From: DATIRA01 sp964553405
GTDB lineage: Bacteria; Pseudomonadota; Gammaproteobacteria; Steroidobacterales; Steroidobacteraceae
Reading direction: 5' to 3'
DNA length: 7,512 nt
Assembly (NCBI GenBank): GCA_964553405.1
Contig: CAZKLS010000122.1
Span: 1-7,512, forward strand
Below, in pieces: positions 1-6,622 of the stretch. The notes under the pieces are model-generated. The model worked only from the letters and a program-made list of their open reading frames with translations. It had not been told where the DNA came from and made no database searches. The position numbers were made by a program, and so were the translations under genes. Every line of letters starts with the position of its first letter. Positions within the stretch are counted from its first letter, which is position 1.

Positions 1-785
1 GCAATGGCCCGATACCGCTGATCGCGAAGGAATGCGGAGACCGCGCTGGACTGCGCTTCGACATTCACGGCGTGGACCTCGCGCAGATCGCGCCCGGGCG
101 CGACGTGCCGGACGGTGCGCGGCTGTTCGAAGGCATCCGCTTCCACCCCGGCGTCAGCGCGGAGCAGTTGCCGTTCGACTCGACGAGCGTGGATGCGGTC
201 ACCGGGCAGTATGCGCTCGAATATGCCGACGTCGCGCGGGTGCTCGCCGAGGTGGTGCGCGTGCTGAGGCCGGGCGCGCGGGCGCAGTTCGTGACCCACC
301 ATCGCGATTCGGTCGTGCTCGCCAACGCCGGACCCACGTTCCGGCAGTTCCGGCTGCTGTTCGAGCAGACGCGGCTGCTGCGCAGGCTGCGCCGCTTCCT
401 CGACCTGGAGCGGGCGGGGCGAGGCTCGACCCGCGCGGCGGCCCGCGAGCTGGAGTCTGCGCTCCGTCAGATCGATGACGCGCTCGCTGCCGAACCCGGC
501 AGCCAGCCGGTGCTGGCGATGGCGGCCGACTTGACGCGCCGCACGCTGGCCGGACGGCGGACCACGCCGGCGAGCGCGCTCGACGCCGGTATCGACAGCG
601 TGGAGCGCGAGCTGCGGGGCTCCTGGCGGCGGCTGCAGGACCTCGAGCGCTGTGCGCTCGACGAGGCGGCGGTGCAGCAGGTCTGCCGGCTGGCATCGTC
701 CGCAGGACTCCAACCGGACGCGCCGCAGGCGCTGCTCCATGCCGGCCGGCACGTGATCGGCTGGCGCCTCAATTTCGGCCGCTAG
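1..785 (+). CDS. Class I SAM-dependent methyltransferase, C-terminal part (5' partial)
   Basis: The reading frame is open from the first base (frame of position 3) and ends at TAG 783-785. The gene therefore begins before the window, and the GTG at 72 is probably not its start. The first visible residues, NGPIPLIA, look like the end of the glycine-rich SAM-binding motif I (GxGNGP). They are followed by an acidic strand end (FDIHGVDL). Further on come LPFDSTSVDAVTGQYALEY, which matches the Methyltransf_11-type region after motif II, and EVVRVLRPGARAQFVTHH, the usual 'leader writes a report' strand after a helix. The last ~150 residues are an Arg/Ala/Leu-rich helical extension with no motif I recognise; it may be a substrate-specific or dimerisation segment. 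The substrate cannot be told from this part. The gene converges with the TonB receptor gene, with 72 bases between their stops. I am confident of the fold class and not of the role. Confidence 0.8.
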   Translation, partial: NGPIPLIAKECGDRAGLRFDIHGVDLAQIAPGRDVPDGARLFEGIRFHPGVSAEQLPFDSTSVDAVTGQYALEYADVARVLAEVVRVLRPGARAQFVTHHRDSVVLANAGPTFRQFRLLFEQTRLLRRLRRFLDLERAGRGSTRAAARELESALRQIDDALAAEPGSQPVLAMAADLTRRTLAGRRTTPASALDAGIDSVERELRGSWRRLQDLERCALDEAAVQQVCRLASSAGLQPDAPQALLHAGRHVIGWRLNFGR

Positions 786-795
786 GCAGGCGACC

Positions 796-827
796 AAAAA
801 AAAACGGCGGGCCGAAGCCCGCCGTTT
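796..827 (-). terminator. Intrinsic terminator of the TonB receptor gene
   Basis: A perfect 11-bp inverted repeat (802-812 and 817-827) has a 4-base loop. Read on the minus strand the loop is TTCG, closed by C and G, the extra-stable UUCG tetraloop. The hairpin is followed by nine T residues (A run at 796-804 on the plus strand). It lies 27 bases past the receptor's tandem stop. In the plus direction the hairpin is followed only by TTTGAA, so it should be much weaker for the methyltransferase transcript. Confidence 0.92.
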
Positions 828-857
828 GAATCACTACGTTGCCGTAGTCGGTCGTTA

Positions 858-3773
858 TTAGAACTTCGCGGTCAGGCCCATGAAGATGTAGCGGCCGAAG
901 GCATCGTACACCTGCGGATAGGTGTTGCCGTTGCCGAAGCCCGCACCCACCTGGGCGCTGAGAGGCGGATCCTCGTCCGTGAGGTTGTTGATGCCGCCGC
1001 GGATCGTGTAGTTCTCCGCAAACGTCCACGAGGCCGCCAGGTCGAAGTAGTTCTGGGAATCCAGAGTCTTGTCTACATCGTTGTACGGACCCGAGATCAG
1101 CGGGTTCTTGTCCGCGTTGTCGATCGTCACCGAGTCGAAGTAACGCCACTGCAGCGACACGTCGACGTTCCAAGGCATGAACCACGTCAGACGGGCCTTG
1201 TGGCGCCACTCGGGCAGCGGCGTGCCGCAGTCCGAGCCGTAGAGGCCCGCGCAGTCGTACTTGCCAAGGCCCGGGATCGGCTCGACCACGAACTCGTCGA
1301 GGTAGGTGCCGACCATGTTGAGGCCCATCGAGCCCAGTCCGCCGAGTCCCCAGTTCCAGTCGAACGTGACGTCGAAGCCGGAGGTCGCGTAGGAGGCCAG
1401 GTTGATGTTGGTCGCGACGATCTGTGCCTGCGGGGTGGCCCACAGCGTGCCGCGGGCGTCACGCGTGATCAGGTTACAGAACAGCGGGTTGCCCGTGTCC
1501 AGACACTGCTGCAGCGTGATGGTCGGCGGAAGCGTCGCGATGACGTCGTCGACAGTGATGTCGAAGTAGTCAACCGTGAAGCTCATCCCGTCGATGAAGC
1601 TCGGCACGAACACGATGCCGGCCGTCCAGCTCTCGGACTCCTCGGGGTCCAGAGCCTGGTTGCCGCCGAACAGCGCGTTGTACTGGCCCGCCGGGTTGTC
1701 GATGATCGTGCCGTACTGGGCCGCCGTCACGCCGGTGTTGGCGCAGGACGCCAGCGACGCGACCGGGGTCGGACCCGCGCAGGGATCGAGGTCATTGTCG
1801 TACAGGCCGAGACCCGCCGCGCTGAACAGCTCGATCACGTTCGGGGCACGCACCGCCTGCTGGTAGCTGCCGCGGAACTTCAGGCTCTGGATCGGCGCCC
1901 AGTCGATACCCACGCCGTAGGTGTCGGTGGTCTCGTCGATCGGGTTGCTGTAGTCCGAGTACCGGTAGCTGCCGCTGATCGACAGCGTATCCGCCAGGAA
2001 CACGTCGTCGAGCAGCGGGATGCGCAACTCTGCGAAGTAGTCCATGACGTTGTAGCCGCCGGACAGGCCGATGTTCGGGCCGCCCTGGCCGAACAGGTCG
2101 CCGGTCGTGTAGGCGGTGTCGGTGAAGTTCTCGAGGCCTTCCTCGCGATACTCCACGCCGAACGCGACGCCGATGCCGCTCGACGCCGTCGGCACGGCCC
2201 AGCCGTAGTCGCCGAGGTTCGAGGCGATCGATGCGCCGACCACCGTCTGCGTCGTGTTGCCCTTCTGGAAGCCCGGCGTCGACAGGTAGTTGATCGCCTC
2301 AGGCGTGACGTTGATGTTCCAGATGTCGTAGGGCACGCAGTTGGTGTCGGAGCCGTCCACGACCGAGCGGCAGACCGGCGCGCCGGTGACCGGGTCGGGG
2401 ATGACGTCCATGGCGCGGAACGCGCGGGTCGTCGAGAAGTCGTTCAGGTAGGTCTCGTTGAACACGACCGTGCCGTACTGGCCGAACACGTCATAGTTCC
2501 AGTTCTCGAAGATCTCGCCCTTGATGCCGACCACGCCGCGATACGAGGTGTGGCGCACGTCGCTCTGGCGCCCACCGCCCTCGACGTTACGGCGCAGGAT
2601 GAACGCGTTGCCGAACTCGTCGGCGTTCGGGCCGGAGCAGCCGAGGTCCGCGCGCCACGCATCCGACAGCAGCGGGTTGTCGCACTGGATGTCGATGTCG
2701 AGGCCGAACAGGCCGCTGGGCGCGATCTGCGCGACGGAGCGGTCGTCCATGAAGCTCAGCTCGGTGTAGATCCGGGCCGAGTCGTTCAGGTCGTAGTGAC
2801 CGAAGGCCGCCACGGTGTAGCGCTCGCCGGGCCGCTGGTAGTAGTTCAGCGGGCCGTAGTTGTACACGTCCGCCGACGTCCAGGCGCGCGTCGCACCCGG
2901 CTGACCCTCGACCGCCGTGCGGTTGCCCGCGTCGACGATGAAGCGGCCCGGGTAGCTGGTCGAGGAACCGCCGCAGACGAAGCCGTCGGCGTTCGAGCCC
3001 AGCGCGCAGGCGCTGTAGCTGCGCTCGGACTGCAGCAGCGCGTCGATGTCGCGGTAGCCGACGAACAGCGTCGCGTTGCCCTTGTCGTCCGCGAAGTTCG
3101 CGCCCATCAGCATGCTGAGCTCGTAGGACGCGCCGTCGTGGCCGGCGTAGTTCGGGGCCGTCGCGAAACCACGCGACTTGACGATCGGCGTGATCTTCGC
3201 GTCGTCCTGCGTGTTGTCGTGCTGGTAGAAGTTGTAGTTCGCGTCGAACTGCAGACCCTCGAAGTTGTCCTTCATGATGAAGTTGACAACGCCGGCGACG
3301 GCGTCGGAGCCGTACACCGCCGAGGCGCCGCCGGTGAGCACTTCAACGCGCTCGATCAGCGGGGCGGGGATCTGGTTGATGTCCGGGGACGCGTCGCGCG
3401 GGTCGCCGGCCGGCATACGGCGGCCGTTGATCAGCACCAGCGTGCGGTACGAACCGAGGTTACGAAGGTTCACCGTCGCGGTGCCCGTCGCGCCGTTCGA
3501 GATGTTGCCGCCCTGGTCGGCGAACGCCTGCGGCAGGTTGTTGATCAGGTCCTCGACCTGCGTCACGCCCTGCAGCGCGACTTCCTGTGCGCCGATGACG
3601 GAAACCGGGCTGGTGCCCTCGAGATTCGGCTGCGGAATGCGCGAACCGGTGACGACGATCTGCTCGATCTCCTGGTCCTGCGCAGCGGCAGTGGGTGCAT
3701 AAACCCCCACGCTTGCCGCGCCGGCCGCGAGAAGAGCGACTCGCACTGCGCGCTCAATGTTGCGATTGGCCAT
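858..3773 (-). CDS. TonB-dependent outer-membrane receptor, complete
   Basis: This 971-residue protein is a gated outer-membrane beta-barrel that imports a ligand using energy from TonB-ExbB-ExbD. The N-terminus is a signal peptide: Arg-bearing start, hydrophobic ALLAAGAASVGV, cleavage likely after AAA at residue 31. A TonB-box-like IEQIVVTGS follows at 36-44. The plug domain covers about residues 55-168, with TLVLINGRRMP at 111-121 and GGASAVYGSDAVAGVVNF at 148-165. The rest is barrel, with typical late motifs PEWRHKARLTW and GGINNLTDEDPP and a final aromatic strand ending in F. All 12 cysteines come as six close pairs in the barrel half, probably disulfide-closed outer loops. The ATG at 3773 has AGGAG at 3785-3781, seven bases upstream, and the gene ends in tandem TAA codons (860-855). 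Length is normal for large receptors of this type. The ligand is unknown: no siderophore or sugar gene lies next to it, so neither iron nor carbohydrate uptake can be claimed. Confidence 0.95.
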   Translation of the reverse strand: MANRNIERAVRVALLAAGAASVGVYAPTAAAQDQEIEQIVVTGSRIPQPNLEGTSPVSVIGAQEVALQGVTQVEDLINNLPQAFADQGGNISNGATGTATVNLRNLGSYRTLVLINGRRMPAGDPRDASPDINQIPAPLIERVEVLTGGASAVYGSDAVAGVVNFIMKDNFEGLQFDANYNFYQHDNTQDDAKITPIVKSRGFATAPNYAGHDGASYELSMLMGANFADDKGNATLFVGYRDIDALLQSERSYSACALGSNADGFVCGGSSTSYPGRFIVDAGNRTAVEGQPGATRAWTSADVYNYGPLNYYQRPGERYTVAAFGHYDLNDSARIYTELSFMDDRSVAQIAPSGLFGLDIDIQCDNPLLSDAWRADLGCSGPNADEFGNAFILRRNVEGGGRQSDVRHTSYRGVVGIKGEIFENWNYDVFGQYGTVVFNETYLNDFSTTRAFRAMDVIPDPVTGAPVCRSVVDGSDTNCVPYDIWNINVTPEAINYLSTPGFQKGNTTQTVVGASIASNLGDYGWAVPTASSGIGVAFGVEYREEGLENFTDTAYTTGDLFGQGGPNIGLSGGYNVMDYFAELRIPLLDDVFLADTLSISGSYRYSDYSNPIDETTDTYGVGIDWAPIQSLKFRGSYQQAVRAPNVIELFSAAGLGLYDNDLDPCAGPTPVASLASCANTGVTAAQYGTIIDNPAGQYNALFGGNQALDPEESESWTAGIVFVPSFIDGMSFTVDYFDITVDDVIATLPPTITLQQCLDTGNPLFCNLITRDARGTLWATPQAQIVATNINLASYATSGFDVTFDWNWGLGGLGSMGLNMVGTYLDEFVVEPIPGLGKYDCAGLYGSDCGTPLPEWRHKARLTWFMPWNVDVSLQWRYFDSVTIDNADKNPLISGPYNDVDKTLDSQNYFDLAASWTFAENYTIRGGINNLTDEDPPLSAQVGAGFGNGNTYPQVYDAFGRYIFMGLTAKF

Positions 3774-3898
3774 CAGTTGACTCCTGAAGAGAGTTACTTA
3801 GTTGCATAAGATCCACGTCCGGCAACTACTCGGACCGTGGACCGACACGTGCCCCCATGAACGAACCCGCTCCAACGACTCTCGGCGCGACGCAGGTC

Positions 3899-3912
3899 CG
3901 ACATAAGTGTCG
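3899..3912. promoter_or_regulatory. Short dyad at the predicted receptor transcription start
   Basis: CGACA-TAAG-TGTCG is a perfect 5-bp inverted repeat with a 4-base centre. It starts three bases downstream of the predicted -10 and spans the expected start point near 3909. It could be an operator half-pair or a small hairpin at the 5' end of the message. A repeat this short could arise by chance. Confidence 0.25.
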
Positions 3913-3915
3913 CGC

Positions 3916-3945
3916 ACTATAGCAGGCGTTTTACGCTGTTGTGAA
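3916..3945 (-). promoter_or_regulatory. Sigma70-like promoter for the TonB receptor
   Basis: On the minus strand TTCACA (3945-3940) matches the -35 consensus at five of six bases. TATAGT (3921-3916) matches the -10 at five of six. The spacer is 18 bases. Transcription would start near 3909, giving a leader of about 135 bases. This is by far the most AT-rich, best-spaced pair in the gap, and it faces the receptor. It has not been tested. Confidence 0.65.
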
Positions 3946-3970
3946 GCAGTTGTAGGCAAAATACAACAGC
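3935..3970. promoter_or_regulatory. Candidate operator: three GCTGTTGTA-like half-sites
   Basis: On the plus strand GCTGTTGTG (3935-3943) and GCAGTTGTA (3946-3954) form a direct repeat with an 11-base period, about one helical turn. GCTGTTGTA also occurs on the minus strand at 3970-3962. The second and third copies make an inverted repeat, GTTGTA-N7-TACAAC (3949-3967). The cluster covers the receptor's -35 and the DNA just upstream, a normal place for a repressor or activator. The binding protein is unknown. Confidence 0.45.
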
Positions 3971-4108
3971 GCTCCCGGGGGCTGCCGGGGGAACGGAGGC
4001 CCGCGATGACCGATCGCGATCAAACGGGATTGGAGGCAGGGTACCGGAGCATGATTGTCGCGTTCGCGCCACATCAATGGCGCCCAGGCGTTGCAGAAAG
4101 ACCAATGC

Positions 4109-4123
4109 CCGCGCTCAGCGCGG
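4109..4123 (-). terminator. Possible weak terminator hairpin at the end of the PadR operon
   Basis: CCGCGC (4109-4114) pairs with GCGCGG (4118-4123) around a 3-base loop that is itself the TGA stop of the DUF192 gene. On the minus strand the hairpin is followed by a broken T-rich stretch (TTGGTCTTTCT), not a clean T run. If it terminates transcription it is weak; no better candidate is seen before the receptor promoter. Confidence 0.25.
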
Positions 4124-4642
4124 ACAGGTGATCGCCGGGCTGTCCGACGGCCAGCCTGCGGCCGGCCGCAGTACACGGTCGCCCCGGGCGATGGCGAGCG
4201 CGCCGGCCGAGCCGCCGGCCAGTTCGACGACCAGCACGACAGGCTCTCCCGAGTCGATCGTCTCGAGCGAGCCGGGCTCGGCCTCCGCGTGGACCCTGAC
4301 CACGCAGCCACGCTGGTCGACGAACAGCATGTCCAGCGGAACGAGCGTGTTCTTCATCCACATGCCGACCCGTTGCGGCGGGTCGTACAGGAAGATCATC
4401 GCCCGGTCGGCCGGCAGCTGCTCGACGAACATCAGCCCCTGCGCCCGGGTCGCCGGCTCGTCCGCGCGCCATGCTTCGAAGACGTGCCGGCGGGCGCTGC
4501 GGGTCTCGATGACGATCTGCTCGCGCGGGAAGGCGGACAGCGGCAGGCGGGGCGGGGCCGCCAGGCTGGTGGCCGCGGCCAGGCCCGCCAGCAGGATCAG
4601 CGCGGCGGCGGCAATGGGCGCCCTGGAGCGTCGTGCGGGCAT
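4115..4642 (-). CDS. Exported DUF192 family protein
   Basis: This is a 175-residue protein by the ATG at 4642; a GTG at 4645 would add one residue. The N-terminus is a clear signal peptide: MPARRSR, then IAAAALILLAGLAAATSLA, with cleavage likely near residue 29. The mature part is a full DUF192 (PF02643) domain: TRAQGLMFVEQLP, then AMIFLYDPP, MWMKNTLVPLDMLFVD, and VVLVVELAGGSAGALAIARGD before the C-terminus. The family is small, compact and usually exported; its biochemical role is not established, so none is given. Its start overlaps the stop of the lipoprotein gene (TGATG, or GTGA with the GTG start). No good ribosome-binding site is visible, so translation is probably coupled. It is the last gene of the PadR operon. 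Confidence 0.9.
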   Translation of the reverse strand: MPARRSRAPIAAAALILLAGLAAATSLAAPPRLPLSAFPREQIVIETRSARRHVFEAWRADEPATRAQGLMFVEQLPADRAMIFLYDPPQRVGMWMKNTLVPLDMLFVDQRGCVVRVHAEAEPGSLETIDSGEPVVLVVELAGGSAGALAIARGDRVLRPAAGWPSDSPAITCPR

Positions 4643-5298
4643 CACCGCGGGTCCGGCGGCCCGTCCTCGGCCGCTGCCTCGAGTTGCTCATGGACCAGCG
4701 CCAGCAGGTCGAAGCGCGAGACCAGGACCGAATCGTCGCCGCCCACGGCCCGGGCCGGTTGCACGCAGTAACCGCGTCCTTTCACGCGCAGCAGTCCCGG
4801 TTCACCGTCGACGGATTCCTGCTCGAGCGTGTCCAGCGCGCACTTGTCGTCGCCCTGGGTCGCATAGAACCGGCCGCTGCCCTCGACGACGATCGTGACG
4901 TTGGCCGGCACGTTGCGGGCGGACGTGCCGGGCGTCACCGGGCCGGCGCCGATCACGATCAGCAGTGGTTCGCCTGTCGGGCCGGCTCCCTTGAACACCA
5001 TCCGGAGCCCGCTGCCGTCGGGCCTGACGCCGCCGAGGCAGTGGCCCCCTCCGCCCGACCAGTCGATTTCGCCGTCGATGGCGCCCTGCAGCCGCGCCTG
5101 CAGCAGTCCCTCGGCAGCCTCGGCGCAGACCGGCCCGGCGCTTGCGGCAACGTCTCCGGCCGCCGGCTCGCCGGCGCCGCCGCAGGCCGTGCAGGCGAGC
5201 ATCGCGGCCGTGGCGACTGCGCGCAGCCCGGTGAGCGTGGTGGGACCCTCAGTCGGGCCCCGGCCGTCGGACGAGAAGAGACTTCGCCAGTTGACCAT
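4642..5298 (-). CDS. Putative cysteine-containing lipoprotein of unknown function
   Basis: I do not recognise this 218-residue protein. After a polar lead of about 24 residues comes a hydrophobic stretch, LRAVATAAMLAC, that looks like a lipoprotein signal with a lipid-bearing Cys at 36. The lipobox MLAC is imperfect (Met at -3), and Cys39 is a second possibility. The mature part has four more cysteines (58, 87, 153, 178), enough for two disulfides in the periplasm. It is rich in Gly and short beta-type strands (LLIVIGAGP, NVTIVVEG, VLVSRFDLLALV). The ATG at 5298 is the only usable start: no ATG, GTG or TTG follows before the lipobox. This forces a 50-base overlap with the sensor gene upstream. 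A GGGGAA lies 12 bases before the start, a weak site. The stop overlaps the DUF192 start. An envelope protein is likely; the role is open. Confidence 0.72.
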   Translation of the reverse strand: MVNWRSLFSSDGRGPTEGPTTLTGLRAVATAAMLACTACGGAGEPAAGDVAASAGPVCAEAAEGLLQARLQGAIDGEIDWSGGGGHCLGGVRPDGSGLRMVFKGAGPTGEPLLIVIGAGPVTPGTSARNVPANVTIVVEGSGRFYATQGDDKCALDTLEQESVDGEPGLLRVKGRGYCVQPARAVGGDDSVLVSRFDLLALVHEQLEAAAEDGPPDPR

Positions 5299-6151
5299 GC
5301 AGATAGCCGATTCCCCGTGCGAGATGCATCGTGACGGTCAGCAGCAGCACGCCGAGGATCGATACCAGGGGCAGCAGCGCAGGGTGGGGTGAGTTCACGA
5401 CGCCGTCGATCTCCACCAGGCCGAGATGGTAGCCGAGCACGAACAGCGGCGCGAGGATGGTCACGACGCAGACGATCACGCCGACGAAAGCGAACACGAA
5501 GTAGAAAATGCCCAGCGGCAGCATCAGGAAGAAATAAAGCAGCGTCCCCCAGGTCCGCGAGTCCTTCAGCATCTCGAGGATCCGAGCGAGCAGCGGCATG
5601 TGGCGATCCGGGTAGGGTGGTCGCCGCGGCATCCGCGTGCCGAGCATCGACTCGACCAGCCGTCCCTCGGCCAGGGCCAGGACCCTCGCTGCGCCGATGA
5701 ACAGCAGGAAGAACGGGATGCCGATGATCAGCACCGCGAGTCCGATCGAGAGCGAGGCGCCGGTCACTGCGAACGTGAAGTAGAAGACGCCGGTCACGAG
5801 CGACACGAGCAGGTACAGCAGCGACAGGTACGCGCGGCTGTCACCGTAGACGCCGAAGAAACGCCCGATCGCGGACTGCCGCGGCGCGGGCGTCGGGGTG
5901 CGCAGCGCCGCCTGGACGCGTACTTCGTTTTCCCGGTAGGCCTCGGCGACCTCGTCCGGCGCGCCGTAGCTCGAGGTGATGCGTTCGAGCACGGCGGCCT
6001 CGCTGTCGCCACCGCTCTGCGAGAGCTCCGCGCGCAGGTGCTCTTCGGCGTCGTACAACGCGTCCTGAACCAGCGCCGGGTCGGCTCCGGCCAGCGCGGC
6101 GCGCAGCGAGTCGAGGTACTGCTCTACGGAACGGGGGGATGCCTGCGTCAT
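5249..6151 (-). CDS. PadR-associated membrane sensor (HAAS/DUF1700 plus Sensor domain)
   Basis: This 300-residue inner-membrane protein is the partner of the PadR gene just upstream. Residues 9-75 are soluble and helical, with the HAAS/DUF1700 pattern: EQYLDSLRAAL, then DALYDAEEHL, ending SYGAPDEVAEAYRE. Residues 102-172 resemble the putative Sensor family (PF13796): LLYLLVSLVTGVFYF, then LAVLIIGIPFFLLFIGAARVLALAEGRL. Residues 197-249 repeat the first half (DSRTWGTLLYFF..LPLGIFYFVFAF), and another membrane segment lies at 259-276, so about five or six hydrophobic segments are present. It has no kinase or ATPase part. The ATG at 6151 has AGGAAG at 6164-6159, seven bases upstream, and overlaps the PadR stop by four bases (ATGA). 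The frame stays open upstream to 7486, but that stretch is antisense to padR and glgC and is not coding. It probably senses a membrane or envelope state and passes this to PadR; that is inference. Confidence 0.85.
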   Translation of the reverse strand: MTQASPRSVEQYLDSLRAALAGADPALVQDALYDAEEHLRAELSQSGGDSEAAVLERITSSYGAPDEVAEAYRENEVRVQAALRTPTPAPRQSAIGRFFGVYGDSRAYLSLLYLLVSLVTGVFYFTFAVTGASLSIGLAVLIIGIPFFLLFIGAARVLALAEGRLVESMLGTRMPRRPPYPDRHMPLLARILEMLKDSRTWGTLLYFFLMLPLGIFYFVFAFVGVIVCVVTILAPLFVLGYHLGLVEIDGVVNSPHPALLPLVSILGVLLLTVTMHLARGIGYLHGQLAKSLLVRRPGPD

Positions 6152-6552
6152 TGCGTGGCTTCCTGCACAGAGGGTGGCGTGACGATCGAGTCGACGAACG
6201 CGCGGGTCGCGAACCAAAGGTCCTGCCACTGTGCGAGCGTCGTGCGGCCGAGTTGCGTGATGCGGTAGTAGCGCCGGGGAGGGCCCGCGTACGAGGGCAC
6301 GACGCGGCTCGAAAGCAGTCCGGCAGCGCTCAGGTTCCGCAGCACTGGATACAGCGCGCCCTGCTTGAATGGCGCGTCCGCGGTGCCGGACGCACCGAGC
6401 TGCTTGGCGATCTCGTAGCCATACATGTCGCGATCCGCTTCGGCGAGCAGCGCGAGCAGCACCAGCGAGGTCAGCCCTGCGCTCAACTCCCGCTGGAACT
6501 TGCGGGACAGCGAGTCGGCATTCGGTTCGAAGACTGGCGAATCGTTGTCCAA
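6148..6552 (-). CDS. PadR-family transcriptional repressor
   Basis: This 134-residue DNA-binding protein is a winged helix-turn-helix of the PadR family (PF03551). The domain covers about residues 26-105: GLTSLVLLALLAE, then MYGYEIAKQL, KQGALYPVLRNLSAAGLL and the wing PPRRYYRITQLGR. A short C-terminal helix (LAQWQDLWFATRAFVDSI) would form the dimer contact, as in short PadR proteins. The start is TTG at 6552, the only start codon in the frame after the TAG at 6573-6571. GAAGG lies nine bases upstream of it. The stop overlaps the sensor ATG by four bases, so the two are co-translated. PadR proteins usually repress their own operon, and an AT-rich dyad covers the predicted -10 of this one. The effector is unknown and probably depends on the neighbouring sensor. 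Confidence 0.92.
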   Translation of the reverse strand: MDNDSPVFEPNADSLSRKFQRELSAGLTSLVLLALLAEADRDMYGYEIAKQLGASGTADAPFKQGALYPVLRNLSAAGLLSSRVVPSYAGPPRRYYRITQLGRTTLAQWQDLWFATRAFVDSIVTPPSVQEATQ

Positions 6553-6591
6553 GCGCCTGGCCCTTCGCTTCTATGCTTCTTAGCTGAGGGA

Positions 6592-6622
6592 TATTAATAA
6601 CTGCATAATAGCCGTCAGTCAA
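6592..6622 (-). promoter_or_regulatory. Promoter of the PadR operon with overlapping dyad
   Basis: On the minus strand TTGACT (6622-6617, five of six) and TATTAA (6599-6594, four of six) are separated by 17 bases. Transcription would start near 6587, about 35 bases before the TTG start. A dyad, TATTA (6592-6596) N9 TAATA (6606-6610), covers the -10 and part of the spacer. This is the most AT-rich stretch between padR and glgC and fits a PadR operator for autorepression. I see no comparable promoter for glgC on the other strand. Confidence 0.55.

Larger units (their letters stand above)
3774..4114. other. Intergenic regulatory region, 341 bases
   Basis: No convincing gene lies here. The 74-codon plus-strand frame at 3907-4131 resembles no protein I know and overlaps the promoter. 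The receptor side (3774-3970) carries the receptor's ribosome-binding site, a roughly 135-base leader, a sigma70-like promoter and repeated half-sites, each listed separately. The part from 3971 to 4108 is GC-rich and holds a 6-bp hairpin (4002-4007 with 4013-4018) without a T tract on either side. I see nothing else in it. Confidence 0.6.

Noticed and set aside
72..785. GTG at 72 as the true start of the methyltransferase
   Set aside because: The frame is open to the window edge, and the residues before it match the SAM-binding motif, so the gene starts upstream.
1200..3809. An 869-codon plus-strand open frame antisense to the TonB receptor
   Set aside because: Its translation is a low-complexity Val/Arg/Ala/Asp-rich string with no domain, and it mirrors the codon pattern of the receptor. 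Long antisense frames are common opposite high-GC genes.
4002..4018. CGCGAT-N5-ATCGCG hairpin as a terminator or operator
   Set aside because: It has no T tract on either side and no promoter near it. A 6-bp GC-rich repeat is expected by chance in this composition.
3907..4131. A 74-codon plus-strand frame in the receptor-DUF192 gap
   Set aside because: It starts within the receptor promoter, resembles no known protein and runs into the DUF192 gene on the other strand.
4055..5392. Plus-strand frames of 165 to 273 codons opposite the lipoprotein and DUF192 genes
   Set aside because: They are Arg/Pro/Ala-rich shadows. The minus-strand frames carry a signal peptide, a lipobox-like motif and a full DUF192 domain.
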